Shown: positions 1-12,072 of the stretch, one piece after another
Position numbering within the stretch: the stretch's first letter is position 1
Layout: every line of letters starts with the position of its first letter
From: Paramecium tetraurelia
Taxonomy: Eukaryota > Ciliophora > Oligohymenophorea > Peniculida > Parameciidae
DNA length: 64,000 nt
Assembly (NCBI RefSeq): GCF_000165425.1
Contig: NW_001799466.1
Span: 310,001-374,000 of the forward strand
Reading direction: 5' to 3'
Notes under the pieces: generated by a model
Seen by the model: only the letters and a program-made list of their open reading frames with translations
What the model was told of the DNA's origin: nothing
Databases searched by the model: none
Position numbers and translations under genes: made by a program

Positions 1-2
1 TT

Positions 3-176
3 TATGCTAAATTTGGAGTAGAAGAAGAAGACCAAATTACTAGTCTCAAGAATATCTAAGGAGATTAAGAAATCCACAATCTTCTCAACAAAGTAGAAAT
101 AGAAATGAGTGGACTGTTAAAAGAATAAGGAATTAGATTAAATGATATTCCTGAAAGTCTAGAAAACTTTATTTGA
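3..176 (+). CDS. 3' end of an unknown gene (5' partial)
   Basis: With TAA/TAG as Gln, the third forward frame is open from the window edge to a TGA at 174-176. It gives about 57 residues rich in Glu, Asp and Leu with a coiled-coil look (EEEDQITSLKN near the start, EIEMSGLLKEQ in the middle). Both other forward frames meet TGA earlier. The start and most of the protein lie outside the window. I do not recognise the family. The tail is hydrophilic with no membrane segment. It converges on the GTPase-like gene ending at 396, with a 219-base AT-rich spacer in which I see nothing. Confidence 0.6.
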
Positions 177-395
177 TTTATAAATTTCATTATTTAGTTT
201 ATTCAATTTGTTCACTTTTGTGAAAACTGGAATTTTTCGAATACATGAATAACTTGAAAATCCAATAAAAATACGAGAAAAAATTAATGATGGGCATCTT
301 AAGAAAATCTAAAGAAATTTTTAAAGAAAAATTGTATATTTTAGATTCAGTAACTCATTAAATAAGATTACCTTATGATAAAAAATAATAATAAA

Positions 396-2293
396 TCATT
401 TGACTTTTTGTTTAATTTAATTAATCAGTATTTTAGTTTCTTCTTCATCTTCTTATTCAAAGATAGTCCCGCTTAAATCAAATGTATAACCTGATTCAAT
501 TTAATTTAAAGATTTCTATTTTAATTTATTTATCAATTCTGTTTTGCTAATGGTCCTTTCTACAAAAATTAAATCACAAGGTTTAAAATGCTAAAATTTT
601 GCCCTTAAGTCAGCTTCATTAAAATCTTTATCTTCACTTTCTTAGAATTCAGTTACAATTATACTAATTATTGATTAGAACTTTCTAAAATATTTATAAA
701 CTGAGAGGAGTTTTTTTTTCATTAGATCAGTTCTTTCAAAATTGACAACTAGAAAAATAGAGCGTACTAAATTTTGATACTGCAAAAATAGTTGTTGATA
801 AAGCTTGATTTGTGCCTCCCTTTCATCAATATCGGATTCAAAATCAAAGCCTTAAGTGTCTACAAAGTTATAACTTAGCCTATCATCTATTTATAAATTA
901 TTCAATTCAAATTCATTTATAGTTCCAGACTGATTAAATAGTTTTTTCATCAAAAATGTTTTACCGACTCCAGGAGATCCTAAAAATAAAGCTATGGGTT
1001 ATTATTTTAGGCATAAAGCATTAGGAGTAGAAATATCATATGTTCTATTTAATGATGTATTTTCTGTTTTCACATCATCATAATTTTATTATTCTTCTTT
1101 ATTTGGCATTTATTATTCAATATTTTATTTAGTTTTTGAATCCACATCTCCTTATTATAGTGCTGTAATAGGTATTTTTTATCCAGATTATTATTTAGAT
1201 TTTGCATTCAAATCTTCGTTAATTTATTATTCTTCTTTATTTGGCATTTATTATTCAATATTTTATTTAGTTTTTGAATCCACATCTCCTTATTATAGTG
1301 CTGTAATAGGTATTTTTTATCCAGATTATTATTTAGATTTTGCATTCAAATCTTCGTTAATTTATTATTCTTCTTTATTTGGCATTTATTATTCAATATT
1401 TTAAATAGTTTTTGAATTCACATGTTCCTAACTCTATTATAAAGCTGTATTAGGTATTTTTTATCCAGATTATTATTTAGATTTTGCATTCAAATCTTCG
1501 TTAATTTATTATTCTTCTTTATTTGGCATTTATTATTCAATATTTTAAATAGTTTTTGAATTCACATGTTCCTAACTCTATTATAAAGCTGTATAAGGTA
1601 TTTTTTATACAAATAATTATTTCTTGTTTGTCCAATTATTTGACTGATTATTTTTTGTACCTACTTGCACTCGCTCACATTTATTTGTGTCCTTAAGTCG
1701 TCTCATATTTCCTCTAGAAATTTGTTAAATATTATTCTCGTTGTTTATTTCTTCATTTTTTATTAATGTTGGTGAAATCTTTTTTGATTCAAATTCATTA
1801 TTTTAATTAATGCCTGCTTGTTTTAAAAAAGTTTTTTCTTTATTTTTTAATAAGGACTGTTGCATTTATAAATCATAATTTAGATTTCCTTTAGCTAACC
1901 CATTTTATTTAGTATTGCCAATTTAAACTTGTTTTGTTCTAAGTGGTTAATTTAAACAGGAATCTCCGTTAACCTTTGTAAAAATTTAATCCGTAGTTCT
2001 CTTATATTCGTTTTATTTAATCTATTAATTTAACTAACAAGTACTTGAAATTTTGGAGGGCTCGTAAATTAATGTACTTGAAATTTTGGAGGGCTCGTAA
2101 ATTAATGTACTTAATTTGATGTGTTATTATAATAATTTTATTAATTCGTTTGATATGTAATTGGAATACCTAAATATGTTTAACGGTGATGCATTGATTA
2201 TTAATTTCTTTTTTCACAGCTTTGTTAATTGTGTACCTATCTTAAGAAAGTTAATTTTTAAATAGGTGGTACAGATTTCAATTGTCTCTACAT
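396..2293 (-). CDS. GTPase-like protein (AIG1/dynamin-like P-loop) with long N-terminal tandem repeats
   Basis: About 620 residues after removal of one 35-nt intron at 1939-1973 (GTTAAC...CTTAG). The N-terminal part has basic coiled-coil-like sequence, including an exact 11-residue duplication. The middle holds about 3.7 copies of a 46-48-residue Gln/Asn-rich repeat. The C-terminal about 220 residues start with a P-loop, GSPGVGKT, followed about 35 residues later by VDTQGFD, a G3-like DxxG motif, then a hydrophobic strand (SIFLVVNFERTD). This arrangement resembles AIG1/IMAP or septin-like GTPases; I cannot point to a clear G4 (N/TKxD), so the exact family is open. The start at 2293 lies 128 bases past the stop of the next minus-strand gene. 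The intron lacks the usual GTA start, so the exon join is less certain than most. Confidence 0.6.
1094..1605 (-). repeat. In-frame tandem repeat, units 138, 138, 144 and about 92 bp
   Basis: Four consecutive copies begin at 1094, 1232, 1370 and 1514; the last is partial. The first two are nearly identical, and the two distal ones share a different variant of the middle segment (extra 6 bp, TGTTCC in place of TCTCC). Read on the minus strand, each unit encodes 46-48 residues with the motif KIPxTALQQ followed by QNIEQQMPNKEEQQ. Unit lengths are multiples of three, so copy-number change keeps the frame. Confidence 0.9.
2041..2106 (-). repeat. Exact 33-bp direct duplication inside the GTPase-like gene
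   Basis: The 33-base unit starting at 2041 is repeated immediately at 2074 without change. It encodes 11 residues (VHQFTSPPKFQ) on the minus strand in the N-terminal part of the GTPase-like protein, and is distinct from the 138-bp repeat. Confidence 0.9.
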
Positions 2294-2420
2294 TATAGTT
2301 ATTATTCCTTTTGAAAGTTAGATGAGATTTGTTTATTTATATACTTAATAGAATTATTCTAATAGAAATAATATATAAGAATAAAATAATAAATAAAGTG
2401 TCAAGCATTAGAATAATAAT

Positions 2421-4279
2421 TCATGTTAAATGGGATGGAGGTTTCCAAATCGGAGGATATAGAAACTATTTTATTTCACTGACAACCTATATTGAAATTT
2501 ATTTCTTACTCCATGATTCCAAAATTTAGTATACTTGGCAGGACTCAATTTTAATTTATTCATCTTGATTGCCCAAATGTTCTATTCTATCTGAGAAAGA
2601 AGGACTTTTTTATTTTTCCTTGTTCTACATTGAACAGATTTATTTGCTTTCTTTTAATTTTGACCTCTGTTTGATTTATTTGATTGATCAGTACCTCTAG
2701 TGTTGGGTGAGTTAGAAAACGAATCGAATTTAAATTTCATATTTCCATTATGGGGATGATCCACACTATTTGTAGGGGTTTTCTTATTGAGAGTCAATTT
2801 TGGAAGAAACTTTTTCTTACTTTCAGTTTAAATGGCAACACTGGAGCTGTTTTATCTATGTGATACATCCAAAGTTTAGACTTGAAGTCCTTAATCAAGA
2901 AGACTGAGCAAATCAAATTGTCTTTGTAAAATGGGTAATTTTTAATGAAATTACATTTCATTATGACTAGTGTGATGAGAATTATTTAAAACAGGAGCAT
3001 TATTAGTTTCAGTTTTTGAAGCTAGGATTTCAGTTTAAAATTATTCTCCAATTTCATCTTAATCTGGTTCTTCAGCTAATTCTGATCTAACTTCTTCATT
3101 TTCATTAATTTCTTTTAAGTTATGTTATTATGGAAATTGATTTAATGAGACTCTGACTTTGTCAATAGTTTGCAACTAGTTGCTTTTCCAATTGCCTTTT
3201 AATACAAGCGTATCATATTCATACATTCCTTCTCCTTCCATTAATCCATCAACCCAGTAACCCTTATAAGTCGCCCTGTCCTACCAAGTAATTTATCCAT
3301 ATCCACATCTTTTATCATCAACAAAGGAGCCTTCATATTTTGTGCCATTTGCATACTCAAATACTCCTTATCCACATTTTTTATCGTTGGCATATTGACC
3401 TTTGTAAGTATTTACTCCTTCTTGTGTTTTACTTTCCCAAATCCCGTAGCCATTCCTTAGGCCATTAATGAATTCTCCTTTAAAGAAATTCCCATTGTTC
3501 CAATAGAATTCACCTTAGCCATTAGGTTTGCCATTTCTATATTCTCCTATAAAGTAATCACCATTTTCAAAATATTCCTAACCATTACCATGCTTTAGAT
3601 CATTGGTAACATGACCAACATATCTAAAATTATGAGTCAGTTATACATGTCTCCATTAATATAGATGCAAAGTCCGAAACATCTTCCGTTTTCCCATTAT
3701 CCTAGATAATAATCAGAATGAGTTCCTTGATACCACCCAATTCCATGCTTTGAATATAGAGATTGTTAATACTTTTTTTCCTTAATGCCATTAACCAATA
3801 TATTTTTAGTTTTTTGACCAGAAAACTCCTTCTCCTTGTGGTAACCCATTGAGATAGGTGCCATAGTAAAATTGGTTTTGTTTCAGTAATTCAAATCCGA
3901 TACCATCTTTCTTGTCTCTGAGAAAGGAGCCTTCATAAAGTTATAATGTTGATTTAATTAAAATGCCTTGTCCTTGTCTCAAGCCATCAACTAAGGTTCC
4001 GTAGAATGCAGCATTTTTGTAGAGCTTAATCTTAACATCTTAAATGTGAGTTAGGTCTAAAATGATTGGGTTGTAATTCTAGAAGAATTCAATTACATTC
4101 TCCTGAGTAGGAAATTGGACAGAATTGATTTAATTTGGGATTGGAAACTTGGTTTTAATTTGTTAGACCAAGACATGGAATTCTTAGAGAGCAATGTTTT
4201 CATAGACTTATTGGAGTGTCTAGTAAGATTATTCTTATAAGTTAGGGAATAATTGCTATATATTTTATTATTTTATCAT
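2421..4279 (-). CDS. MORN-repeat protein
   Basis: About 595 residues once three introns are removed: two of 23 nt (GTATAA...TTTTAG and GTAAGA...ATATAG) and one of 25 nt ending AAAG. Residues about 90-380 carry many MORN repeats of the YxGxxxxGxxxGxG type (YEGSFVDDKRCGYGQ, FKGEFINGLRNGYG). The N-terminal 80 residues and the C-terminal about 180 are not MORN; the C-terminal part is basic and Ser/Asn-rich. MORN proteins bind membranes or act as scaffolds, often at basal bodies or the cortex in protists; the role here is inferred. Without the 23-nt intron at the 3' end, the frame would run on into the next gene, so that intron decides the stop. Confidence 0.85.
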
Positions 4280-4371
4280 TAATAAAACTAATCTAATTAG
4301 AAGTTGTTTTATAAATGATAATTAATTTGAATCAAGTAAACAACCTATATACTAAACCTTAATTATATGAC

Positions 4372-6020
4372 TCAATCAACATAAGTTTTCAGTCTTCTGC
4401 TATTGATACTTCTATGCGAGGTAGGACTGTGAGTACGAATGTTAAAAAAGGTATTGTTTTCCTCGTTTTTCACTTGTATTTGTACCTTGCTCTTGATTCT
4501 CTTGATGAATTTATCTACAGTAGTGGGACTGCTCAAGACTTGGGTGAGAGGGTAGTGATGCGAATTGTTATTGCATCCCAAATTCTATTGATTTGTACAA
4601 TAGGTGAGTAATCCATCGATTTCATGATCATGTGTTAATTTATTATGATCAGGATCATGTTTAATTTTATCATCAATTTTATTAGAAAATCTAAAGAATT
4701 ATCTATGGTAAAAGCGTTTATTAAAGTAGTTTTAGGATTTGAATTTGCGTTGATCAAAAAAGGTTCTCACTTGAGCATAAGAGCAATTTCTATCCTTCAT
4801 CAATTTGGTAAATTATACAATGGCTTGTTTCTCTTATAATTTGAATTAATCATATTATTCATCCTTCTCTATCTCACTGCTCGTATTTCTTTAAGATAAT
4901 AAGTTGTATTTCTGAACAAAGCTTCTCTTCATTCCAGGATGAATGAAATTCATTTCTTCCTCTTCCTTTTGTCTCTTCTCTTCATATTCCTTAATCAAAT
5001 GATTGGCCTTTATGGTTCTGAAGTGATGGATCGATGAAAGCAAATGTAAAAACACAACCTAGGTCTTGCTATCCCAGAATCGTCTCTATCTAAATATAAA
5101 GGTTTACTTCTGGATGTCTTCTCTGGTGATTTTGTAAGCGATTCCAGTTTCACTCTTACACACAATATTGTACTTGGTCTTGGCCCATTGGATGAAAATG
5201 GAGGACTTGATGAGGAATTGCCCATCTTTATTGAGGAAGGCTTCTTCTCCAAAAGATTCACCTGGACCAAGAGTGCAACTATAAAAATAACACTAGTGAA
5301 TTAATACATACAAAATAACTTATTTTTATGGATGAATTGTACTTAAAACTCTCCTTCCCTAACAACATAAAAATGATTGCAATATTCATTCTACTTGATT
5401 ATTGCTTGATTCAGAGTTACAGAGACAGGTTCAAAATGGTAGCTTATAGTTTTGATCTCTCTGAAGGACCAAGAACTAAAGAATGGGAACGAGCATAAGA
5501 AGGAGATCTTATTCTATATCTTAGCCATTTCCTAAGCACCTAATATTTATTTGTAATGGTGTTTCTCCATTACTGCAAATACACAATCTTCCTTAGCAAT
5601 AATGGTAGCTGTCCTTTTAGAGTCATTTATCAATGCCAACTCTCCAAAACCGATCCCTGCTCGTAGAGTGTTCACTTCCTTCAGTTCAAATAGTTGAGGA
5701 TCTTCAGGGTTTGGCAATCTGATGTTTACACTTACCGAACCTCGCAGGATCACGTAAAACAAACTCCCAGCGTCGCCCACTTTGAAGAGTACCTAGAGGG
5801 AGTGGAGAACCCACAATCATACCTCTCCGCCTTTTATTGTCCGATAGGAGAGAACCAATATGCATCGTTGCAGCATCTCTACCGACTGTTCCCCTAATTC
5901 TCTGAAAAATGTGATAGTCCTTGCAAAATTCAGTAACAGATTCAACTCCTCAGGACTTCTACGTAATGGTGTTATTTGGAGGATACGAATACATTCTGAG
6001 AACATTAATTGCTTGTCCAT
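4372..6020 (-). CDS. Cyclic-nucleotide-binding-domain protein with two CNBDs
   Basis: About 525 residues with two introns: 30 nt (GTATGA...CTCTAG) and a longer 41-nt one. The first CNBD (about residues 60-170) has the phosphate-binding cassette FGELALINDSKRTA with Arg and Ala in place, so it should bind a cyclic nucleotide. The second (about 190-290) has LGPGESFGEEAFL but lacks the R-x-A that follows, so it may not bind ligand. There is no kinase, channel or GEF domain; the C-terminal 220 residues are charged with no recognisable fold. Stand-alone CNBD proteins of this layout are common in ciliates. The start MDKQLMFSEC is chosen because a TGA lies just upstream. Its promoter region is shared with the divergent MORN gene 141 bases away. 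Confidence 0.8.
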
Positions 6021-6161
6021 ATTTAATTATTATAATAAATAACTTTTATTTCATCCATTTTGATACTTACAACATTCAATCAATATTTATGTCTCAAATT
6101 ACTTAATCTCCTTCTTGTTCTCCTTAAATTCAAGGCAAAATATTAATTTTAATTTAAAATA

Positions 6162-7182
6162 ATGGGGAGCTGCAACTGTATTCCAAAGAAACAACCTGAA
6201 TAAGAACTCCATACTCAAAGGGGATCGAGTGATCACCATATAGCAGACAAAGAAAAACAACCAGAAGAAAAATCAATTTGTCATGGTTCAATTCATTAAA
6301 TTATGCAGAGGACAATAAACCGCTTAATGATGAAGCCCAATAATTAGTACAAAGCACCAAAGGCATTCAGAAAAAATTACCAAGAATTAATATGACCAAT
6401 GGAGGCTATTATGAAGGGGATTGGTTCAATTGTATGCGACATGGTTAAGGAATTCATGTATTTATTTCTTAACTCACAAATTTATAGTACTGGGCTGATG
6501 GAGGACATTACGAAGGATAATGGAAGAATGATAAAGCAGAAGGCTACGGTAAATTAGGTAACCATTCCATTTATTCAGTCCATTGTGATGGAGATGTCTA
6601 TGATGGCTAATGGGCCAATGATATGGCTAATGGAAAAGGAACGTATACACATGCAGGAGGTGCCCGTTATGAAGGTGATTGGCTTAATGACTAATAACAT
6701 GGCTTTGGAACTGAAGTTTGGCCAGATGGTTCTAAATATGAAGTATTCAAATTAATTCATTTTAGGGAATGTACACTTTTGGCAAAAAGAATGGAAGAGG
6801 CAAGTTGCAATTTGCAGATAACAGTCTCTATGAAGGAGAATTTTTGGATAATGAAATTAGTGGAAATGGTAGGTACGTTTGGAATGATGGAAAGACTTAT
6901 GTTGGAAGTTGGTTAAACAATAAAATGAATGGATATGGAGAAACCATTTGGCCAGATGGAAAGAGCTATAAAGGATAGTACTTGGATGACAAGAAACATG
7001 GATAAGGTGTGTTCTCTTGGAATAATGGAAAAAGATATGAAGGAGAATGGGCTCTAGGGAAGTAAAATGGCAAAGGGGTTATTATCACAGAAACTGGAGA
7101 AAGGAAAGCAGGGATTTGGGAAAACGGAAGAAGAATCAAAGTCGAAGGAGAAAACGATCAAACAGCAGAGGGAGAAACCTGA
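6162..7182 (+). CDS. MORN-repeat protein with N-terminal acylation signal
   Basis: 304 residues after removing four introns (23, 30, 30 and 23 nt, all GT...AG, for example GTATTCAAATTA...TTTTAG). The protein begins MGSCNC, typical of N-myristoylation at Gly2 plus palmitoylation on Cys. About nine MORN repeats follow (YYEGDWFNCMRHGQG, YEGEFLDNEISGNGRY, YVGSWLNNKMNGYG), ending in a short charged tail. The likely role is membrane-associated scaffolding at the cell cortex. It is transcribed divergently from the cyclic-nucleotide-binding gene. Confidence 0.9.
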
Positions 7183-7641
7183 ACAACAATTGCCAATATG
7201 ATTATTAATCTATACTTTTTTGCAATTACAAAAATACTTAATGCTCAGACCTGGCAAGCTAAGATTATATTATTTATCATTAACTAATTATAATCATTGC
7301 ATTCATTCTAACAATTTTCTTTTTTAAATTTAATAAAAAATTATTTAATATTTAAATCAATTTTATGGTTAATACATTATTTATAATCACAAAATCGAAT
7401 TTTAATAATAAATCCTAATAAAATTTTTGATTTATTAGGATTTGCATTTTTGTTCTCTCCAAAATTTAATCAAGAATAACTTGTAAATTACTTTGATTTC
7501 ACAATAATCATTGATTATAAGAAATTAATTTCCAGATTAAAATCAATATTAGAAGTTCTTTGAATAGTAAAATATTCAATTATGAGTAATTTGAAGAATA
7601 ATATAAAACAATTTAATTTCATTATATTACACTCAATATTA
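7183..7641. other. Convergent AT-rich spacer
   Basis: Spacer between two convergent genes. I see no coding frame that looks real. It contains the perfect inverted repeat listed separately. Confidence 0.6.
7410..7443. terminator. Perfect 13-bp inverted repeat with 8-nt loop (function unknown)
   Basis: AAATCCTAATAAA at 7410-7422 is followed by an 8-base loop and its exact reverse complement at 7431-7443. It sits in the spacer between two convergent genes and could form a hairpin in either transcript. A role in 3'-end formation is only a guess. Confidence 0.35.
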
Positions 7642-9619
7642 TCAAGCTTTTGCTTATGAAATTGTACAAAATTCTTCCATATCATCGGGCATTTGGAATT
7701 TAATTCTGCTTTTCTATCTGTCATTTGCGATCTAAAGTAGACGAATAAGATTACATTCAAAAACAATAAATGTCTTGAGGGCATTATATCTAATATTAGT
7801 TCATTAACTTTCTGAATAGCCATATCCTTAATTGGATAATGAAGAACTGGATTATCAACAGCTTATACAATATAACTAAATAATACCTTCTATTGTGTCA
7901 TCATGCTTTAACCAACAGCCAACATATTTATCTATAGTTAATACTAGAATGGCTGATTATTCATTATTTTTATCAACAACATGCACTCTGAATTCCTTGA
8001 CTAATAACAGTCTTGCTGCTTAACATCCAATTTCCTTTATAACTAATGTTTATATAAATTCTTCTTAATGGCCATCTTCAAATTAGGCAATCTCTTTAGG
8101 TAATATTTTTTTGAGATTGTAATGTTATTCAACATCAATTACCAATTCAGGTAGATCTACTTATAAATTGTGCACTTCTGCAATTCCCTTTTTATAGATC
8201 AAACAAGAATCTTTAGCCCATTGTGCTCGTTTCTATTCTATTGTAATAACCTAATGATATTTGAATTAAGAGTACTTATTTCCAATATTATAATACTTTT
8301 TCAGCTAACTAATTCAACGATTTGTTAGCATATTATTGGGTGGCTACAAAACTAATAATTAGTCTATAAACATCAACAGGTTGATTATTTATTTTTTTTC
8401 CATTATCTTCGTATTTGTTTTATTAAAAGGATTATCCTTAAGGTTGATAGTTTTTAGATTTAATGTTATTTGATTCAAATTATTATCTTTCTTTTAATTA
8501 TTATTATTATTTATAGTATTCTGCACTGCTTAATGATCCTGACAGCTTTTATGGCAATTGTTTTTATTCAAACTATTATTCATTCTAATTTTCTTTTAAT
8601 TCTGATTAACTCTCTAATTCTTATGGCTTTTCACTCTATGATTATTTATCAACTTATTCTTCTTCTTTATTTGAGATCTCCTTCTATTCTTGATTTTCCA
8701 CATCTTATTATAATTCACTTCCATTGCTTAAACTTTGTTCTTCTTTTAATTGTTGTTCTCTAATTTATCTTTCTTATTCTTTCATCTGTTAATTTAGTTC
8801 CATTTCTACAGGATCTTAGAAAGATGATGCTCCAACTAGTAAAGTTCCTAAGGCTGAGATATTTTATAATATTTTATCTGTTCTACTTTATTATGGTAAT
8901 TAAGGTTATTGTTGAGATTATTAAGATTGTTGTTACTAATCATCAAAAATTGGTTTTCTCTATCTTTAAGGTTGGCCATGCTATGGAAATTGTTAGATAA
9001 TTTAATTTAACTTCTAACCTGCTGATGTAATGTAATTTTGGAGTAATTTTTTCTATGAGATTATTGAACTCAACAGCAAGTCTAATTGTTTATCCATATC
9101 ACTCAAATCATGAAATGATTATGCTTTTAGTATTTCGGTTTGAATTGTATGAGCAAAGTTTGCTATTTTTTCTAATCTTTTTAAATTGTTTTCTTCAAAT
9201 GTGGATATCGAAGTTCCTACTGTAGAATACAGTTATTGATTTAGTGGATTTTGTTTCAAGGCTGGCTAAGGTTTAGTGATGAGGAATTATGCATATTGTT
9301 ATTCATGGAAATATTTCTCATTGAAAAATTTGTAAACTATTTGAAGAAAATCAACTGATAAGCGGATTCTATAGTCACATGAAACTGCTAATTCTTCTAC
9401 AATTTCTCTATTCTTTTCAAATAAATCCATTCTATTTTAAGCCCATTCTTTTAAGAGTTTTAAACTTTCCTCCTTCCTCTATTTGGAATTACAAAAAAAA
9501 AGTTCATTCTATTCTTATGTCTCATCTAATTCTGAATATTATTTTGGAAATGATGGAAATTTTAAAATGCTTTTGTAATACTTTATAGTTGTTAAGATTG
9601 AATTCGAGTCTTCTGACAT
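7642..9619 (-). CDS. Gln-rich protein of unknown function
   Basis: 634 residues with three introns of 25, 25 and 23 nt near the 3' end. The N-terminal half is helical and charged; the middle (about residues 220-400) is dominated by Gln, Glu and Ser runs. The C-terminal about 220 residues look globular (LIISFVATQQYANKS, VIDVEQHYNLKK) and end TISQAKA. There is no signal peptide or membrane segment, and no motif I can assign. The start at 9619 follows a long AT-rich upstream region. Gln-rich stretches are encoded by mixed TAA, TAG and CAA. Confidence 0.75.
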
Positions 9620-10337
9620 TTCAAAAGTTGTTAATTAAATATTAATTTTTTAAGTATTTCAAATAATATACAAGCACATTAAAAATGATTTCTAATTGCC
9701 ACATTTAAAGCTTCTATGTTGTCAAATTACTTAAGAACAAATGTTATTTATAAATTATATATATATTGAGATTCTAATTTTTCTATTTTGTCCGTGTACT
9801 AATGATTAATAAATTCTAACAATATGTTCTTATGATAATTCATAAATTTGTATTAAACTAAAATACTCTCATATGTAATATGAAATATATTAATATCGTA
9901 TTATAAAGAATAGTATTATTAATTAAATTTTAGACATTTCGGATTATGCTTTTATCTCTTATATTTTTGATTTAATTATATAAAATTATATATTATGCAT
10001 TTCTGATTATTATTGTTAGATAATTTTCAGATTATTTTTTATTGATCATAATTGTTCATGATTTATTAACTACAACGCCTTAAATTTAAATTCACTTTTT
10101 TATCGTATATTCTAGATTCCTAGAAACATTGATTTTATAGACAATCTTCATTATATATAGAAAAAATTAAATATTCTTAACAATCGTTGTCTAAATTATT
10201 ATCATCTAATCTCGTGTCTACTTCATTTTCATTTGATAAAGAATAAAAACAATTAGATTATGTGGATTTCTGATGAATAATTTGATATTCAAAAGTGAGA
10301 TTGGAGTACTTATACATTTTATTAATAAAAATTAAAC
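9620..10337. other. AT-rich region without recognisable gene
   Basis: About 720 bases between divergently transcribed genes. TGA occurs in all frames at short intervals and I see no motif beyond general AT-richness. It probably contains the promoters of both neighbours. Confidence 0.5.
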
Positions 10338-10589
10338 ATGCAAAACTTGACCCAGAGTCCTTTGAAACATTTAATTATAGATGGAGACAATAGTCCTATC
10401 AATTTTATAGACGATTTCGAATTATCGAGTTAATCCTCTTAAAATAATACATTCATCTAATCAGGAAGAAAGAATTCTGATGGGGAAACTACAGCAAGAA
10501 GAAGAAAATTTCGATCTCAGGACTTTACTGAGTAATTATACATGTGGAATGACTACTTAGTGAAAAAATTCGAGCCTAAATAGTTATGA
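10338..10589 (+). CDS. Small hypothetical protein
   Basis: An uninterrupted 83-codon frame, ATG to TGA, with Ser, Asp and Arg content clearly different from the surrounding AT-rich DNA. It starts MQNLTQSPLK and contains a basic stretch (TTARRRKFRSQDF) that could be a nuclear signal or phosphorylation region. There are no known domains. It stands alone, about 0.7 kb from the Q-rich gene, with a desert downstream. Confidence 0.55.
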
Positions 10590-10699
10590 AAACTGATTAT
10601 ATGATTTTATATTGCTTTGTCTTTTTTAAATAATTCGATCCCTAGCTTAATTATATAAAAATTTGGAAGATATGTAATTATAAAAATATGAGCATTTTT

Positions 10700-11480
10700 A
10701 ATATCGGGAATCTGATTATAATGCAAGAAATTAAAAAAGGCCTTCATAAAGGTTTCTTCAAATTCCTATATTTATAAATAATTTTACTAATTTAATAAGA
10801 AGTAGCTTCCTTAGTATCCCTTTTCAGAAAAAATTCCTGATACAATTTTGCTGAAAGCGGTACCTTTTCTAAAATCACACTAAAAAATAATCTTCCTATC
10901 TTTAAAATTTCAACAATGAAAATTAGAAATTACTCAGAAAAATGAAATATTTTAATGATTATGAAATTCAGCTAATATTCTATTAAAGTTATAGATTTAT
11001 TATTCTTTTAAAATGATTAAGTTATATAGGATGGACGGATTTTAAAGAGAGGAATTTAAATTTAATTTGATTTTCAATATCCTAAAAGTTGGTTAGAATA
11101 ATTAATTATTGATAATATATATAAATTTTATTTGAATCATCAACGTTTGAGGAATCTTTGATTAAATAGTCAGCATTCTTCATTAGCGATAGAAATTAAT
11201 TATTTTATAAATTAATTTCGATTAGTCTATAATCAATATTTGAACTACTAGAATTTCTCTCAAAAGTTATCTTCTGTAATTGACTTTTCAAAATAATTCA
11301 GACTATCTAAAATAGCCTAAAGTCATCTAATTTCATGTTTGAATATCATAATTAGATTAATTTATTAATAAAAGAAATTATTTCTTGATTATATTTTAAA
11401 TGAAACAATTATTTATATTTTTCATTATTTTTAAAGTGCTTAATGATTGAATTAAGAAGAATTCAATGTTACCATTAAAG
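10700..11480 (-). pseudogene. Possible decayed coding sequence
   Basis: Read on the minus strand, this stretch holds protein-like patches in different frames, separated by TGA codons and shifts. Examples are AILDSLNYFEKSITEDNF near 11330, a patch starting MKNADYLIKDSSNVDDSN near 11190, and VILEKVPLSAKLYQEFF near 10850. GC is higher in these patches than in the DNA around them. No single exon chain joins them. I read it as a gene losing function, but chance open frames are common in this code, so the call is weak. The surrounding DNA (10590-10700 and 11480-12072) shows nothing. Confidence 0.3.
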
Positions 11481-12072
11481 AATTAATTATTTGAGTTTAT
11501 TTTAACTAAGAAATTGAATTTTTAAATAGAAGATGGAAATTAAATAAAAAGCACTCAATAAGACATAAATTGAGAAAAACCCTTTGATATATATTTGAAC
11601 ACTATTAATTCTCAAAAATGAATTAAGTCTTAATAAGTAAAAAATGTAAAATAGTAACAAGATTATATTGATTCTTATTTATATATAATTGTTATTTATT
11701 ATTTGACAAATTAAACGTATGTACTTAAAAATATAAAAATATCAATTAAATGATTTAATTTATAATTAAACCGTAGAAATATTATGAAATATCTGCCTCA
11801 TAGTTATTTCTAAGTTTTACTTATTGAAACAAAAAAAATAGATCACATCATTTTGAGTAATACTTTTTAAGATAAATTATAAAATTGATTAATATTAAAA
11901 TGATAATTAATGACAATTGAAATAATTATTAAAAAAGAGCAGATTGATTGATTAAATTATAATAAGAAATCAAAAATATAAATAGCAAATATGTTATGAT
12001 TTTTTTCATATAATTTATTATAAAATTAAATATAATATGTCGAATTAGTAGTATATATTAATTGAATATAGT

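Noticed and set aside
2270-2420. Apparent read-through joining the MORN gene and the GTPase-like gene into one frame
   Set aside because: A standard 23-nt intron (GTAAGA...ATATAG) near the MORN 3' end shifts to a frame with a sensible C-terminus and TGA at 2421.
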